In this document: positions 36,206-46,815 of the stretch, piece by piece
Numbering within the stretch: the stretch's first letter is position 1
Layout: each line of letters begins with the position of its first letter
NCBI RefSeq assembly: GCF_910592395.1
Contig: NC_088326.1
Coordinates: 5,463,001-5,527,000, forward strand
Length of the DNA: 64,000 bases
Origin: Lineus longissimus
Taxonomy: Eukaryota; Nemertea; Pilidiophora; Heteronemertea; Lineidae
Direction: 5' to 3'
Position numbers and translations under genes: made by a program
Notes under the pieces: model-generated
What the model saw: the letters and a program-made list of their open reading frames with translations, nothing else
Told to the model about the DNA's origin: nothing
Databases searched by the model: none

Positions 36206-36375
36206 CTTGACTGACTTGCCAAACTCAGCTCGACGCCGAACTGCAGCGCCACTCGCGGACAAAGATAGAAGAACTCGACATTTTTTTCACCGGTTTTCTT
36301 GCTGCACATGCGTACCAGCGTCATCTTTTGTTGATTTCCGCTGGTACGGCGTCGAGCTGAGTTTGGCAAGTCAAG
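36206..36375. mobile_element. Palindromic MITE with nested inner hairpin
   Basis: The left end CTTGACTGACTTGCC and following AAACTCAGCTCGACGCCG are matched by CGGCGTCGAGCTGAGTTTGG and CAAGTCAAG at the right, apart from a 4-bp GACT duplication in the left arm. TA lies outside both ends (36204-36205, 36376-36377), as in Tc1/mariner-type elements. A second hairpin inside pairs CGTACCAGCG with CGCTGGTACG (36311-36349). Confidence 0.8.
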
Positions 36376-39203
36376 TATTCAATGTACTAAGTATACGCTT
36401 GTTCGGAAGTAAATTCCCACGTCCTTTTGGTTCGTTGTGCGAAAACTACATGTATTAGGCAGATTTTTTCAAGGTTTAGTTTTTCTTGAATCAAATTTTG
36501 GGACCCAACACAATTTCCAGGTTAGAGATTTGCAAATATATAAAGAATTTTTTTTTTGTTGCTTTTTTGTATATTTGAGCCCTTCTGACGATTTTGGGAG
36601 TTCTTGATGACAGGCGGGGACGGTACAGAGCGAAAACTGACATGTAAAATCAATGCGCTACGCCAGCCAATTCGCACGAAAATAATTGTACAATATACTT
36701 TGTAACCATGGTTACCGAAATGTGAAAAAAATCTCTTGAGAAAATAAACATCATAACCCACCGACTTCTTTCCCTGGCGGTCCTCCTCAATGATCTTCAT
36801 GTCACTCTCGAGTTACAGTCGCATGCCGTTCCTCGGTCGTCTCCTTTTTCTCTTCCCCTGTGGGTTCCAGGTCAGAGCTTGACGGGTGATGCTGGACGGT
36901 GGTTCTAAACTCTAGAGCTCCCAAATTTTCCAGAGACAAAAGGCAGTTGAAAGTGCTCCAAGACAGTCCTTGATAAGCTTAAGCACCATTTTGATCTATA
37001 TATTGCACTTCGAAGCGGCACTTATTTTTTTTAACGAGGAGCGCGATTTACAGCAAGAATAATTGTGTTTCCTCAACAGTGATGCGATATCGAAATCTCA
37101 GATATCTGGCCGGACGAGGAAAAATAAGTTAGTCAGATGGCCCTGGAGTCCTGGTCTTTTACGGTAAAGGTCAGTGGAAAAAAACCCAACGCACTGGGGA
37201 GAATAGTATATGTCTTGTCACAAGTGATGATCGAGCAGTAGCTTTGAAATACATCATAACATTACATTATGAAATTTGTGTGGGGCGCCTTTCCACCGAA
37301 CAAATCGTGCTCAAGGCGCTGCCCCCTCTTGATAAGCCTCGCAGCCCTGTTTTGCACCCGCTGAAGAGGCGCAAGTGTCTTGGCCGGCAGCCCAAAAAGC
37401 AAGGCATTGTTGGAATCAAGTCTGGAGGTCACATCATTCCGACAGACCCATCCTATCGATCCCGAATCATAAGGTTAGTGGTTGGGGCGTCCAACTCGTG
37501 AACGGATGGTCGAACTAAGGTCAGACGCCTGTTAGTTCCTCACTACCAAAGCGGCCGATTGATTGGCACCATTTACTTAAAAAATACAATTAAATAAACA
37601 TAACTTGAGTTAAATAAAGGACACAAGCTGCCGTCTCGCCAGGCACCCAATATCCAACTGACGCTTTATATCATTAGGTGTGACTTTATTAAACAGACTT
37701 TATTTGTTATTACCAGGTTAGCGTATAGTAAGTACGTTAAAATTATCCGTTACACGTATACAAGATTATACGTAATCAGATCAATGTCGAAGACCCGTAA
37801 CTAAATCAGGGCGTAATCGCGATACGTTGTATCTAATGTATGAATATGCATTTAGCCAATAAAAAATAAGTCAAAAATCGATATAGTAATGCTATTTATT
37901 TTCGATATGTTTGAACTCTAAATATAGCAGGCATAATGATAGGCATTGTTTAAGAAACATGACAAACAATCAACCTGCCGCATACCCCTGGAGGCATTCA
38001 AGGTGGTTCGCAAACGAAATACAGCGTTAGGAATGGGTCATCTAAATGTGCAATTATCTCCAACATATCGAAGTGAATCATCAGCGGAATCATGTGTGTT
38101 CCTAAAAGGTTTGCCTCTGATTATCCTAAAACGACAACAGTTGGGATGAGATTTCCATGAAAACCGCCACCTCAGTGGCACAAAAACAATTTATTTTGAC
38201 TGGATTCTTTAACAAAAATAATTTTCGAGGCTCACTATTTTAAATCATCCACATGCTTATTCAAATCAATAAGACTTTTGAGAAAAATCCAGCAATAATC
38301 GAATTGCATGATTTCTCCTGGCAGAATAGATGCCAACTCGCTCTGCCACCTGTCCGACCTATATCATTAAACGTCAACACGTACCATTTGAGGATTATGC
38401 GGACTGATCTTCTCGATGAGATTCTTCTAAATTCGTCCTATATAAAACTTCTAGATTGGGTGAGTGTGTTCATAGGAATGACGGTACATTAATTTCCCTA
38501 AACGATGATTTGGCAGGCAGAGGTCTCGTGGGTATCAGTGTTTTCCCATTACGCTACTACGTGCCATTTCCGCACTTAACGGTTCTTATTATGGTAATTT
38601 GGTAAAATTCTTTTCAAGTTTGTTTCATGAATTAGTTCTTGATGAAAACGATGTTCGAGGTTATGTTGCCGAACTGACGGCTTTCGTTACCATAAGTACT
38701 CGGATACGTTATGATTTCGCCCTTATAGCAAAGCGGCCAGCTTGGAAATAAGAGACGGCAGAGTGGTCATTGCTGGCCATCCGTGCAAAATGTTGTCCCT
38801 GTGCTGTGTACGCGAGAAAAGCAGTAACCCTGACCTCAGCCCACGTCCTTGTCCCGACAAGGGTCATTCTCAATCAATTGCACAAATGTCTCGTCTGTCT
38901 GAGCTTGGTAATCAGCTGGATCGAATTTAAATTCGAAATTCGAGTTCCGACTAATAATTAATTTATAAACATCCAATCACATGACACCCGTGTAACATTT
39001 CCCTTTGCGATTATCTTTTTCGCGTCGAGTACAACGAAGTCTATGCCGCTTTGTAATTGGTTGCTGAATACTCCTACGAGGATATGAATTACAGCGCCGC
39101 AGTCAATGGAAGTTGGAACAGGATTTCCAGAATTTTTTTGGTATCACATGTGCACGTCAGTTTATGCTACGGCACTCCGCCTGGTAAGACCACACGCGCC
39201 TCC
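36376..39203. other. Region without a recognisable gene
   Basis: The longest frames (36522-36800 minus, 37244-37501 plus) have no recognised motif. A short block at 38331-38358 (CTCTGCCACCTG and flanks) resembles 44797-44823 inside the foldback element. Confidence 0.45.
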
Positions 39204-39470
39204 CTACGAGATCTCGAGACATTTGGTTGGTCGAGCCTCATCAATTTTGAAATGTTTCCAGGGAACGGCATCTGTATTGACTTGGCTCATTAGTAGTTGT
39301 TGGTCTAGACAAGTCCCTTGGGTTTCATGCAGTTGTTGTAGTGTGTGCCAAATGATCTGCCTGTGTATTGTCAGGATGAACTCACGCATGTCTGCCAGAT
39401 TCCCCCCAAGTAAGACATATGTGACGACAGCTATATAATCACTCCTTTGGAAATCTTCAGACGTGGGCAA
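39204..39470 (-). other. Unrecognised open frame, possible exon
   Basis: An 88-codon frame ending at a TAG near 39204 with varied composition (ILTIHRQIIWHTLQQL). A CTGGCAG that could act as a splice acceptor lies inside it. The plus strand is open over the same span (39106-39438), which argues for chance. No domain is recognised. Confidence 0.12.
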
Positions 39471-39978
39471 TAATGTTGTTAGGCATTTTATTGTGTAAAC
39501 AATACGTGCGAGTACGATAAGACAGTAGGAGGAAGAGACGTAATTATAGCCAGGGCAGTTTATCCTTGCAGTATGCTGGGTCCGAGAGACAATGTCATCA
39601 GAAACTGGCCAACCCAGTTTTGTATCTCTACGTACTGGTCATGATGTACGTCAGCCAATTGGTACCACACTGTTTACTAAATGGCTGTCGTTCGCAAGGA
39701 GAATTTTAACAAATTGGTTTTCAGCTGATACGCATTTAGATGAGCGCCAGTCTGGTCCCTCAAATACCCTTGGGATGATGGCCTAATCAATGTGGCTGTT
39801 GTCAGTTGCAGCTTTGGGCCAACAGATAGCTGGTAGTAACTCTGAGCTAGCACTATCTTTGAGAAAAGGTATGGCGCAGATATGGTATATTTGGTCACCG
39901 TCCAGCTCGATCACCTTTATGAGTTTAACGGCTGCAGGTTAACCAGGAACTTTCAGCACCGCAAATGCAGTAAAAATA

Positions 39979-40218
39979 ATTTCCTATGAGCAATACCATG
40001 CCCTTCCCGCGCCTTGGTCGGTATCATAGCAATCAAATAATGCATCATCAAGTCAGACGCAAGTTTCTGAATGGAACCCTATTGCGGGTCTCATTAATTG
40101 TCCACTGGTCATCAGGCCAAATGTAGCTAACTGATTTGCGCCAGACTTTTCGGAATGGAACCCTATTGTAACATGCAGCAGGTCGAATCTAGCTACTGAT
40201 CTGCGCCAGACTTTTAGA
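39979..40218 (-). repeat. Dispersed repeat family B, copy 2, with partial tandem duplication
   Basis: 39979-40137 is the reverse complement of 19261-19412. On the plus strand the motif GAATGGAACCCTATTG plus AGCTA(A)CTGAT(T/C)TGCGCCAGAC then occurs twice (about 40069-40148 and 40154-40213), so part of the repeat has been duplicated in tandem. Confidence 0.7.
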
Positions 40219-40623
40219 AATGAGAAGGTACAATTTATCGGGCGTTGAAAAGGTAAAACGTAGGCTAAAACGCTGGTAGTGTGACATCCCCTTTTGATTG
40301 AGTTTGCTAGACGACCTTAGCCTCCTTTGGTTCTAATTAAGGGTCATTCTCACAGACTGTGGCACAATTGTTTGGTCTATCTTGGGCGGCATATCTGCCA
40401 GATAGAAGTCTGGCAGTGGGTCCCAGACCAAATACGTATTCTAAGGTCACAGCCAACTTTCGTTATTGCATTTAGGATGCACTGTACACAACGACCAGTT
40501 GGGACCACCTGAGGAGTGTGATTAGGGGGTCGCGATGATAGAGTTGCAATAATCAGCCAAATATAAAAGGGAGGAGAACGGAGCCAGAACAGGTAACGTC
40601 TGTGTTTTCAATCCTCATTAATA
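40219..40623. other. Region without a recognisable gene
   Basis: I see nothing supportable. Confidence 0.5.
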
Positions 40624-40799
40624 CAGTAGAACCTCTCTATTAAGGACAATCTTGGGACAGACAAGTGCTGTCCTTAATATAGAGGTGTGCTGACTAGATA
40701 GGTCAAATTGAATGGAAATAGCCAATTCGGGACCAAAACTAGTGTCTTAATAGAGAAGGTGTCTTAATAGAGAGGTGTCCGCTAAGAGAGGTTCTACGG
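40624..40799. mobile_element. Tigger/pogo-type MITE, copy 2
   Basis: Starts CAGTAGAACCTCTCTATTAA and ends (read inward on the other strand) CCGTAGAACCTCTCTTAGCG. TA flanks both ends (40622-40623 and 40800-40801). The interior is shared with 7421-7578. The segment TGTCTTAATAGAGA is duplicated in tandem near the right end, which makes this copy longer (176 against 158 bp). Confidence 0.9.
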
Positions 40800-41286
40800 T
40801 ACAGTGATGGTAAGGTATTGGCAAAATACGTTACCCTTGTGGACAGCATCGTTATCACAATTTACCTGATCGTATCTTTGAACCCGCAGTTCGACAACTT
40901 AACACAATACGTTAGCCCTCTCTGCGGTCAGGTGATGTAGACTTTTACTGAAAAAGCAAGCCAACACGCATTCAGTCTTGTTCACAAGCGATAGCAACTG
41001 ATTGATTACAACTGTAACCACTCTCTCATGCCGTGTTCCGTCAAGCTTCTGTTCGAAATTAAGGCAAAGGTTTCGTACCGAAATAATCTTTGAATTTAAA
41101 AGCACTGCCGGCAATCGACGTGCGGATGTGGTGGATAACCAGTGCATACCTTGGATATGAAAGATAATAAATGGTCCCAAAAGCACACTGAGCAATGTGA
41201 GAAACCATGGAAATGCGCTATTATAACAACACAACATTGTTACTATTATTATTAGTGGAAAGAGCTATACTTGAGCCTTTCACAAG
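40800..41286. other. Region without a recognisable gene
   Basis: A 112-codon minus-strand frame (40899-41237) includes a hydrophobic stretch but no recognisable family. Confidence 0.45.
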
Positions 41287-41646
41287 TCACATTGATAGTA
41301 TTTTGTAAATGATAGAGCGAGAAAGTAGAATTCTAAAATAAAAGCCGTCAGGAACAATCATGTGAAACTTTTACTATCACATTGATAGTATTTTGTAAAT
41401 GATAGAGCGAGAAAGTAGAATTCTAAAAAAAAGGCCGTCAGGAACAAGCATCTGCAACTTTTACTATCACATTGATAGTATTTTGTAAATGATAGAGCGA
41501 GAAAGTAGAATTCTAAAATAAAAGCCGTCAGGAACAAACATGTGAAACTTTTACAATCACATTGATAGTATTTTGTAAATGATAGAGCGAGAAAGTAGAA
41601 TTCTAAAATAAAAGCCGTCAGGAACAAGCATGTGAAACTTTTAAGT
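41287..41646 (+). repeat. Tandem array, four copies of a 90-bp unit
   Basis: ATTGATAGTATTTTGTAAAT recurs at 41291, 41381, 41471 and 41561, exactly 90 bp apart. The units differ at only a few positions, so the array is young or homogenised. Because 90 is divisible by three, an open frame of 101 codons on the minus strand (41358-41663) repeats the same 30 residues; I regard it as an artefact of the repeat. Confidence 0.97.
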
Positions 41647-42749
41647 AGATGCATTGTTTGCACTAATCGTTAGAAAACAATGTTACAACTAAAATATTAC
41701 GAATATCCTACATTTTGTATTATTCACATCTTTAACGGAAAGTGTGCTTTTTAAAACCTTGTTTTAACTGGAAAACATAACGTACATTTCCAAACCGATG
41801 CATTATTTAAGCCAGAAGATATACATGAATGTGGTCATTTGTGCAAGACTGATGGTTACATGTTGTAAACAATCCTTGTTAAAGGCCACCATCTATAACC
41901 TTCACATTCGAGTGAAAACGAAAACTCTCATCCATGGTGATGACCTAGCGCAGTTACTTAGCCCTGACCCCTCCCCGGCATAATTCTTAGCTCGTAACAA
42001 CACCGTGCCCCGGTATTTGTTACTACAACCCAATGCTAGTCAACATTCCTCCATGGTTCACATTCTTCGTGTCGATAATAATTAACTGTCCCAGTAGATT
42101 TCATGTGTCCAGTGTTCTCAAACCTTGGCTATTAGCAAACGTAGTTGCTCTGATTGGAATTTGCCTAGCGGCATTAGGTACATGGAAGAGTTGTGGAGTC
42201 CTTACCAGTGTGCGCGATATCGGGCAGGTTCCGCAATCCTGTTGTGTCATCAAGTCATGCGCGAATACATTCGTGCGACACGCGTCAATCGGCTTTCAAA
42301 TACGTGGGATCATGCAGGGCTAGGTGACTCGTTAAAAACCGTCGTCAAAGTTCTGCTATACACTTCTATTAGTACTTCGTCCTTCATAGGTGATAGCTCT
42401 TGGTAAGGGTTGTGAGACCAGCCTAATATGTTTCATATCACGGTGATGTTTAACATGAGTAGCTGAGTGTTTAACGTCGTCTTGGCGTGCGGTAGAGGTC
42501 AGCTCAGAGTTGCATGTGTATTTATCAACACTTAATCTGACATCTCTGCAACACGAAGAATTAAGCATGTAATTTTTAACCCCCGATTCACGGCGGTGTG
42601 GTTGCTTTGGACAGAAACTCTCTGGTTTCAGGTGTTGGTAACGCTCCAATTGGTAAGTTTATATAAGAAATATCGTCAGGGCCTTTACATTTACAATGTC
42701 ATTGTTGATCATGAACCAAAATTGTGATCGGTCGCCAATGGCCTAGTCT
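41647..42749. other. Region without a recognisable gene
   Basis: Overlapping 90-100-codon frames in several phases between 42033 and 42649 have no motifs. Nothing else is identified. Confidence 0.5.
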
Positions 42750-42806
42750 CCCCCCCCCCCCCCCCGCCCCCAACACACGCACCCGCGCACCACCACCACC
42801 ACCATG
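42750..42806. repeat. Poly-C tract and CAC microsatellite
   Basis: Sixteen C (42750-42765), then G and five C, then CA-rich sequence ending in five CAC/ACC units (about 42789-42804). Confidence 0.9.
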
Positions 42807-43468
42807 TACATCAATGCACATGTAACAACATGTCAGCATGAGGTTATGAGCTAACATGCCTTCTAACAACTGGACCCTGGTGTTGGCCTAAGACAAAACG
42901 CGTCAAACGGCTACACGTAAACATCACAGAAATGCAAACTGCATATACATGTGGCTGATGTTGGATATTATCATGTCGTTGATCCAAATACACATGGTTT
43001 GACATCTTCGCTGGACATTTTCGTGACACCACACTTTCTGCTTGACTTGAAACAGACATGGACTTTCACACTTGGTTTATTGTCCGTTAGTGACCTTTTA
43101 TCAAGAGTTAGCTTACCTGTTTCATTGAATCTCCTTATACATACAAACCTACCATGTTTTATTCAGAAACATTGTCGCTGGTGGCAAGTTCACCTTCCGA
43201 TCTTCTCACTTCTATGTCACCTTATAGCCCCGTCATTTTTCTGTGTGCGTGTGAATTTCTCAATCCGTCACGTTACCGTTATGTAGCGGAAATCATGGAA
43301 TTACCATTGATGAGAGTGGGTAGGGAAAGTTGTGCCTTAGCGTATTGTCTGATTGCTAAAGGTAATGAAGTGAACATGGCAGACAAGACACGTGCAGTGT
43401 CATAGAAACAATCAGACATGTCAAAACTATTAACTTTTTTACCAATATTCATGCCAGTTAGCTACTCC
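42807..43468. other. Region without a recognisable gene
   Basis: Plus-strand frames 42951-43286 and 43154-43405 overlap each other and show no motif. Confidence 0.5.
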
Positions 43469-43563
43469 CATCCTGACGAAATCAGGGGTTAATAGGGCGA
43501 TGTCACAGGGGTTTGTGTGCAAGGCCGGAGAAGCGAACATTAACCCCTGATTTCCTCGGAATG
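43469..43563. mobile_element. hAT-type MITE with an 8-bp target duplication
   Basis: The 95-bp element has inverted ends CATCCTGACGAAATCAGGGG / CATTCCGAGGAAATCAGGGG, both continuing TTAAT. It is flanked by perfect 8-bp direct repeats GCTACTCC (43461-43468 and 43564-43571). An 8-bp duplication and CA-starting ends are typical of hAT elements. It is non-autonomous. Confidence 0.85.
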
Positions 43564-43620
43564 GCTACTCCAGGACGTGTTAAACAAAACTGCTGATTAT
43601 CTCTCATTCACACGACTATC

Positions 43621-43750
43621 GGACTTGCGCGATGGAAACATCAGCACACTAGTCACTACACTGTGGTCCCGGGTTCGATTTTTGGTCGGTCCGTGAACCC
43701 TCCATGTGACAGAGAGGGTGAATCTCTACGATAGCGTAGATTTCCTCTGA
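43621..43750 (+). repeat. tRNA-like SINE head
   Basis: GGACTTGCGCGATGG (box A-like) is followed by CACTACACTGTGGTCCC and the box B-like GGGTTCGATTT, with GGTCC at the acceptor position (43692). The order and spacing fit a tRNA, but the acceptor stem has mismatches. The sequence that follows (to about 43750) is unrelated to a tRNA, as in SINEs. Confidence 0.5.
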
Positions 43751-44278
43751 ACCACCTACTAACATTACACAATATTGTTTACAAAGCTACTAAAGTCCGA
43801 GTTGACGCTCAGCTTACCCAATATGTCAACATGGCTATGTTATAGGGCTACTCTTAGGGAATACCGCCGGTTTTTTTTCAATATTAACTTTCTAATAGAA
43901 ATGTGTCTTTTTCGGTGATCTACGTCAAATCTGGTCAAATCACAGGCCCTTCTGTTAAAATAGTGTTTGAAATTTCCCAAGGTATGCAAAAATGCATTGG
44001 CCCTGCAAAATTTCCATTGCAAATGAAACCTCACAATAAGTGGTGTATAAGCAACGGATTATGAAAAGTCATATTTTGACTCTATGAAAATATATGGCTA
44101 TAGTATATGAATAGGCTGCTGCACACATTCAGCACAGAAAATGTCTTTACAAGCCATCTTCATCCGACCGATACTATACATCAAATTGGTTCCGTGCAGC
44201 TGATCCGTGGTTTAATTCGAAGCCTTGCGAGATCCTGGACGATCCAGCCCGACAATGATACTTGTATATGGAATGCTA
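43751..44278. other. Region without a recognisable gene
   Basis: I see nothing supportable. Confidence 0.5.
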
Positions 44279-45275
44279 AAGCGGACTTTATTCAAGATAA
44301 TTTATATATATTCAAGATATTTCATATATATTCAAGAGATGTTTTTTATTCAAAATATTTTTTTTTGATTCAAGATATAATTATCTATATTTAAAATAAA
44401 AAATGTGTTCAAAATATTTTATTTTCATTCAAGATATTTTATTTGCATCCAACATAAAATGTTTCTTCCTTAGAAATAACAAAATATTTTGCATCAAAAA
44501 ATACATACAAAAAAAAGTTATTCTTGAAGCAAAATTAAAAAGGTCTTGCATATTGCAAATTCAACATCTTGAATATAATCTATTCAAGTATGAAATTATT
44601 CATGCAAGATTCACGTGACCATTCAAGATTCACGTGACCACACAAATCGATGACGTCATTGGCGCTAAATATAAACAATAGAATCGGCTACAAACATATG
44701 TTATGAACTTAATCGAACTAATAAAGATAACTTATAAAGTTAAGAAACCGCACAAATATCGAAATGTAAGATTATTTTGAGGAGGACTAATTCAGCCAAT
44801 TCACTCTGCCACCTGCGCGACCTCGTCACAATCGTCATGTGGTGACAACTCGGATTAATTTTTCAATATAGGGTCGTCGAATGGCTTTTGAGGGACAACG
44901 TCCGTCCATCAACCTCGCCGTCTGCAGTAGCCCCTCGATGTTTAGAGTGGTCCATTGAGCTATTGTCAATTCGTCATCAATTTGTGTGGTCACGTGAGTC
45001 TTGAATGGTCACGTGAATCTTGCATAAATATTTTCAAACTTGAATAAATTATGTTCAAGATGTTGAATTTATATGCAAGACCTTTCAAATCTTGCTTCAA
45101 GAATAACTTTCTTTTTGTATATATATTTATTTTTTGATGCAAAATATTCTGGTAATTCTTAGTAAAAAACAATTTATGTTGGATGTAAATAAAATATATT
45201 GAATATATATAAATTATCTTGAATATATATAAAATATCTTGAATACATATAAATTATCTTGAATAAATTCCGCTT
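44279..45275. mobile_element. 997-bp foldback element with 0.3-0.4-kb inverted arms
   Basis: The left arm (44279-44655) and right arm (44972-45275) are inverted copies. They share AAGCGGA ends, arrays of a TATTCAAGATAATTTATA-like unit, TTTGCATCAAAAAATA, AAGTTATTCTTGAAGCAA, TCTTGCAT, and paired TCACGTGACC blocks. TA lies directly outside both ends (44277-44278, 45276-45277). The left arm has more copies of the AT-rich unit. The unique centre (about 44656-44971) encodes no recognised transposase. Open frames within the arms (44107-44394, 44403-44618, 44990-45172, 45174-45356) are by-products of the repeats. Confidence 0.9.
44610..44642. promoter_or_regulatory. Paired CACGTG sites in the left arm of the foldback element
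   Basis: ATTCACGTGACCATTCAAG then ATTCACGTGACCAC gives two E-box (CACGTG) cores about 20 bp apart. The mirrored pair lies near 44991-45017 in the right arm. CACGTG is the known core bound by many bHLH and bHLH-zipper factors. Whether any binds here is unknown. Confidence 0.35.
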
Positions 45276-46721
45276 TAGGCTTCGATACTTGTAGGCCAAT
45301 GGATAAATATTGTTGAATGACTTTCTACAGTAATTCCCATGACCGATTTGTGTCAAAGTTGAAGGTGAGGTTCCACGTCCCGGACAAAGGCGAATTCGTC
45401 GTATTTGTGCAATTCGTAGAGGATGATCAGTTCTCGTCGAAGCCTGTCCGGGAACATGTAGGCTTAGTAGACGATTTTAGACAGCTATTTCACTGTCATA
45501 CCCACCCGACGTCAACACCGTTGTCTCGTTCATTACTCTCCTAGTCAGACCATGCTCAATCACCGCGAACAACGAGGAAAGATACCTGCCTTTTCTCGAT
45601 ACCGCGAATTAGGAACTCACCCACGCGGTAACATCTCGAGTAGGACATAATTCATTTGACAATGTCACTACAGAACAGGCTAAGGTGACAGGAAATGGTT
45701 GATGAGTTCAGCCTGAGTTCGCCAGTTCTGACGAAGGTGAAGAAGAGAGCTTGAGATAATCATGGTTCGCAGATTTGGACGTTATCGATCAATCGAATTG
45801 GACATTGGGCTTTTGACATGTTTGACAGCGTTTCCGAAGATAGTAGACGCCTCGATCAGTTGAAAAGTGATTGGTGTTCTTACCTTCTATTATTGATATA
45901 GAAGAGGGTATACGTGTTGGCGATAGCCTACCATCAACTTTCTAATCATTATGTTTGTGCACATATATGTTTACCATGTAGGTCTACCGGTTATTTTGGA
46001 TTGATTCTTCAGGTTGTTATTAATTTATCTATAGTGTGTAGCATTCAACATAAAGCCATTCGCGAGCAGACTGGGAAGTTATTTCATTTTATTCACCTGA
46101 GCCTATTAACTGAAATAGTTTAGTTCTCGGAAAGACCCTCATCCAGATTACATTATGAATTGAGCCATATTTGTATACGTACCACTCAAAAGGACATTAC
46201 TTATGGACAAAGGTCATGAGCATTTTCGTCATTTTCGGAAATGGGTCAGTTTCGATTTTAGTGACAACAACAATAATCAATTCCTACCGATGAATATCCG
46301 GTCACCTCATAGACAAAATGCCAGATATTTCCTAAAATCAATAACGTTTTCCTCAAATGCTGACAAGCCTACAGAAGTACCACCAATTTCATCAAGTACT
46401 AATTAAAAAGGATTTCAAGAAATGAGATCCAGCTCAAATGCATTACCCTATGCACCGGGGCGTGGATATCTGAGCACTCTTCTTGAGATCTGTTGCCATA
46501 TCAGTCGCGTAAACTAAGTCACACTTTGACCTTTTCTTCGCCTCCTTACCGGTCCACGCCTACTGGAGACCATGGAGATGGCGTAGGCGGGCTCGAGACG
46601 TAGTCGCAGGAATAAGACACGGGATGCAATTAGGAAATAAATGATCGACAATTTTGCTTTGCTAATTTACTTTTGGGTCGCATCTCTTTTAATTCAGACT
46701 TGTAGCTGGAGGTTTCCTTAA
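45276..46721. other. Region without a recognisable gene
   Basis: Short frames only. I see nothing supportable. Confidence 0.5.
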
Positions 46722-46815
46722 GGGAATTGATACCGAACTGGAGGTATTGGTTGCCTCACCATAACCGCGAGGGTGGAGCTAAAATATAGACCAAAACCGA
46801 GGCGAGAATTTCATG
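46722..46815 (+). repeat. Dispersed repeat family C, copy 2
   Basis: GGAATTGATACCGAACTGG, AGGTATTGGTTGCCTCACC, ATAACCGCGAGGGTGGAGC and ACCGAGGCGAG match 20236-20345 in order and orientation. Confidence 0.7.

Noticed and set aside
38331-38358. Copy of the foldback-element centre (CTCTGCCACCTG block)
   Set aside because: The match to 44797-44823 is about 28 bp with mismatches and does not extend, so it may be coincidence.
41358-41663. 101-codon repeat protein on the minus strand
   Set aside because: The frame exists only because the 90-bp tandem unit is divisible by three. It has no independent coding evidence.
44107-45356. AT-rich open frames in the foldback element as transposase pieces
   Set aside because: They translate the repeated TTCAAGATA units and contain no catalytic or DNA-binding motif.
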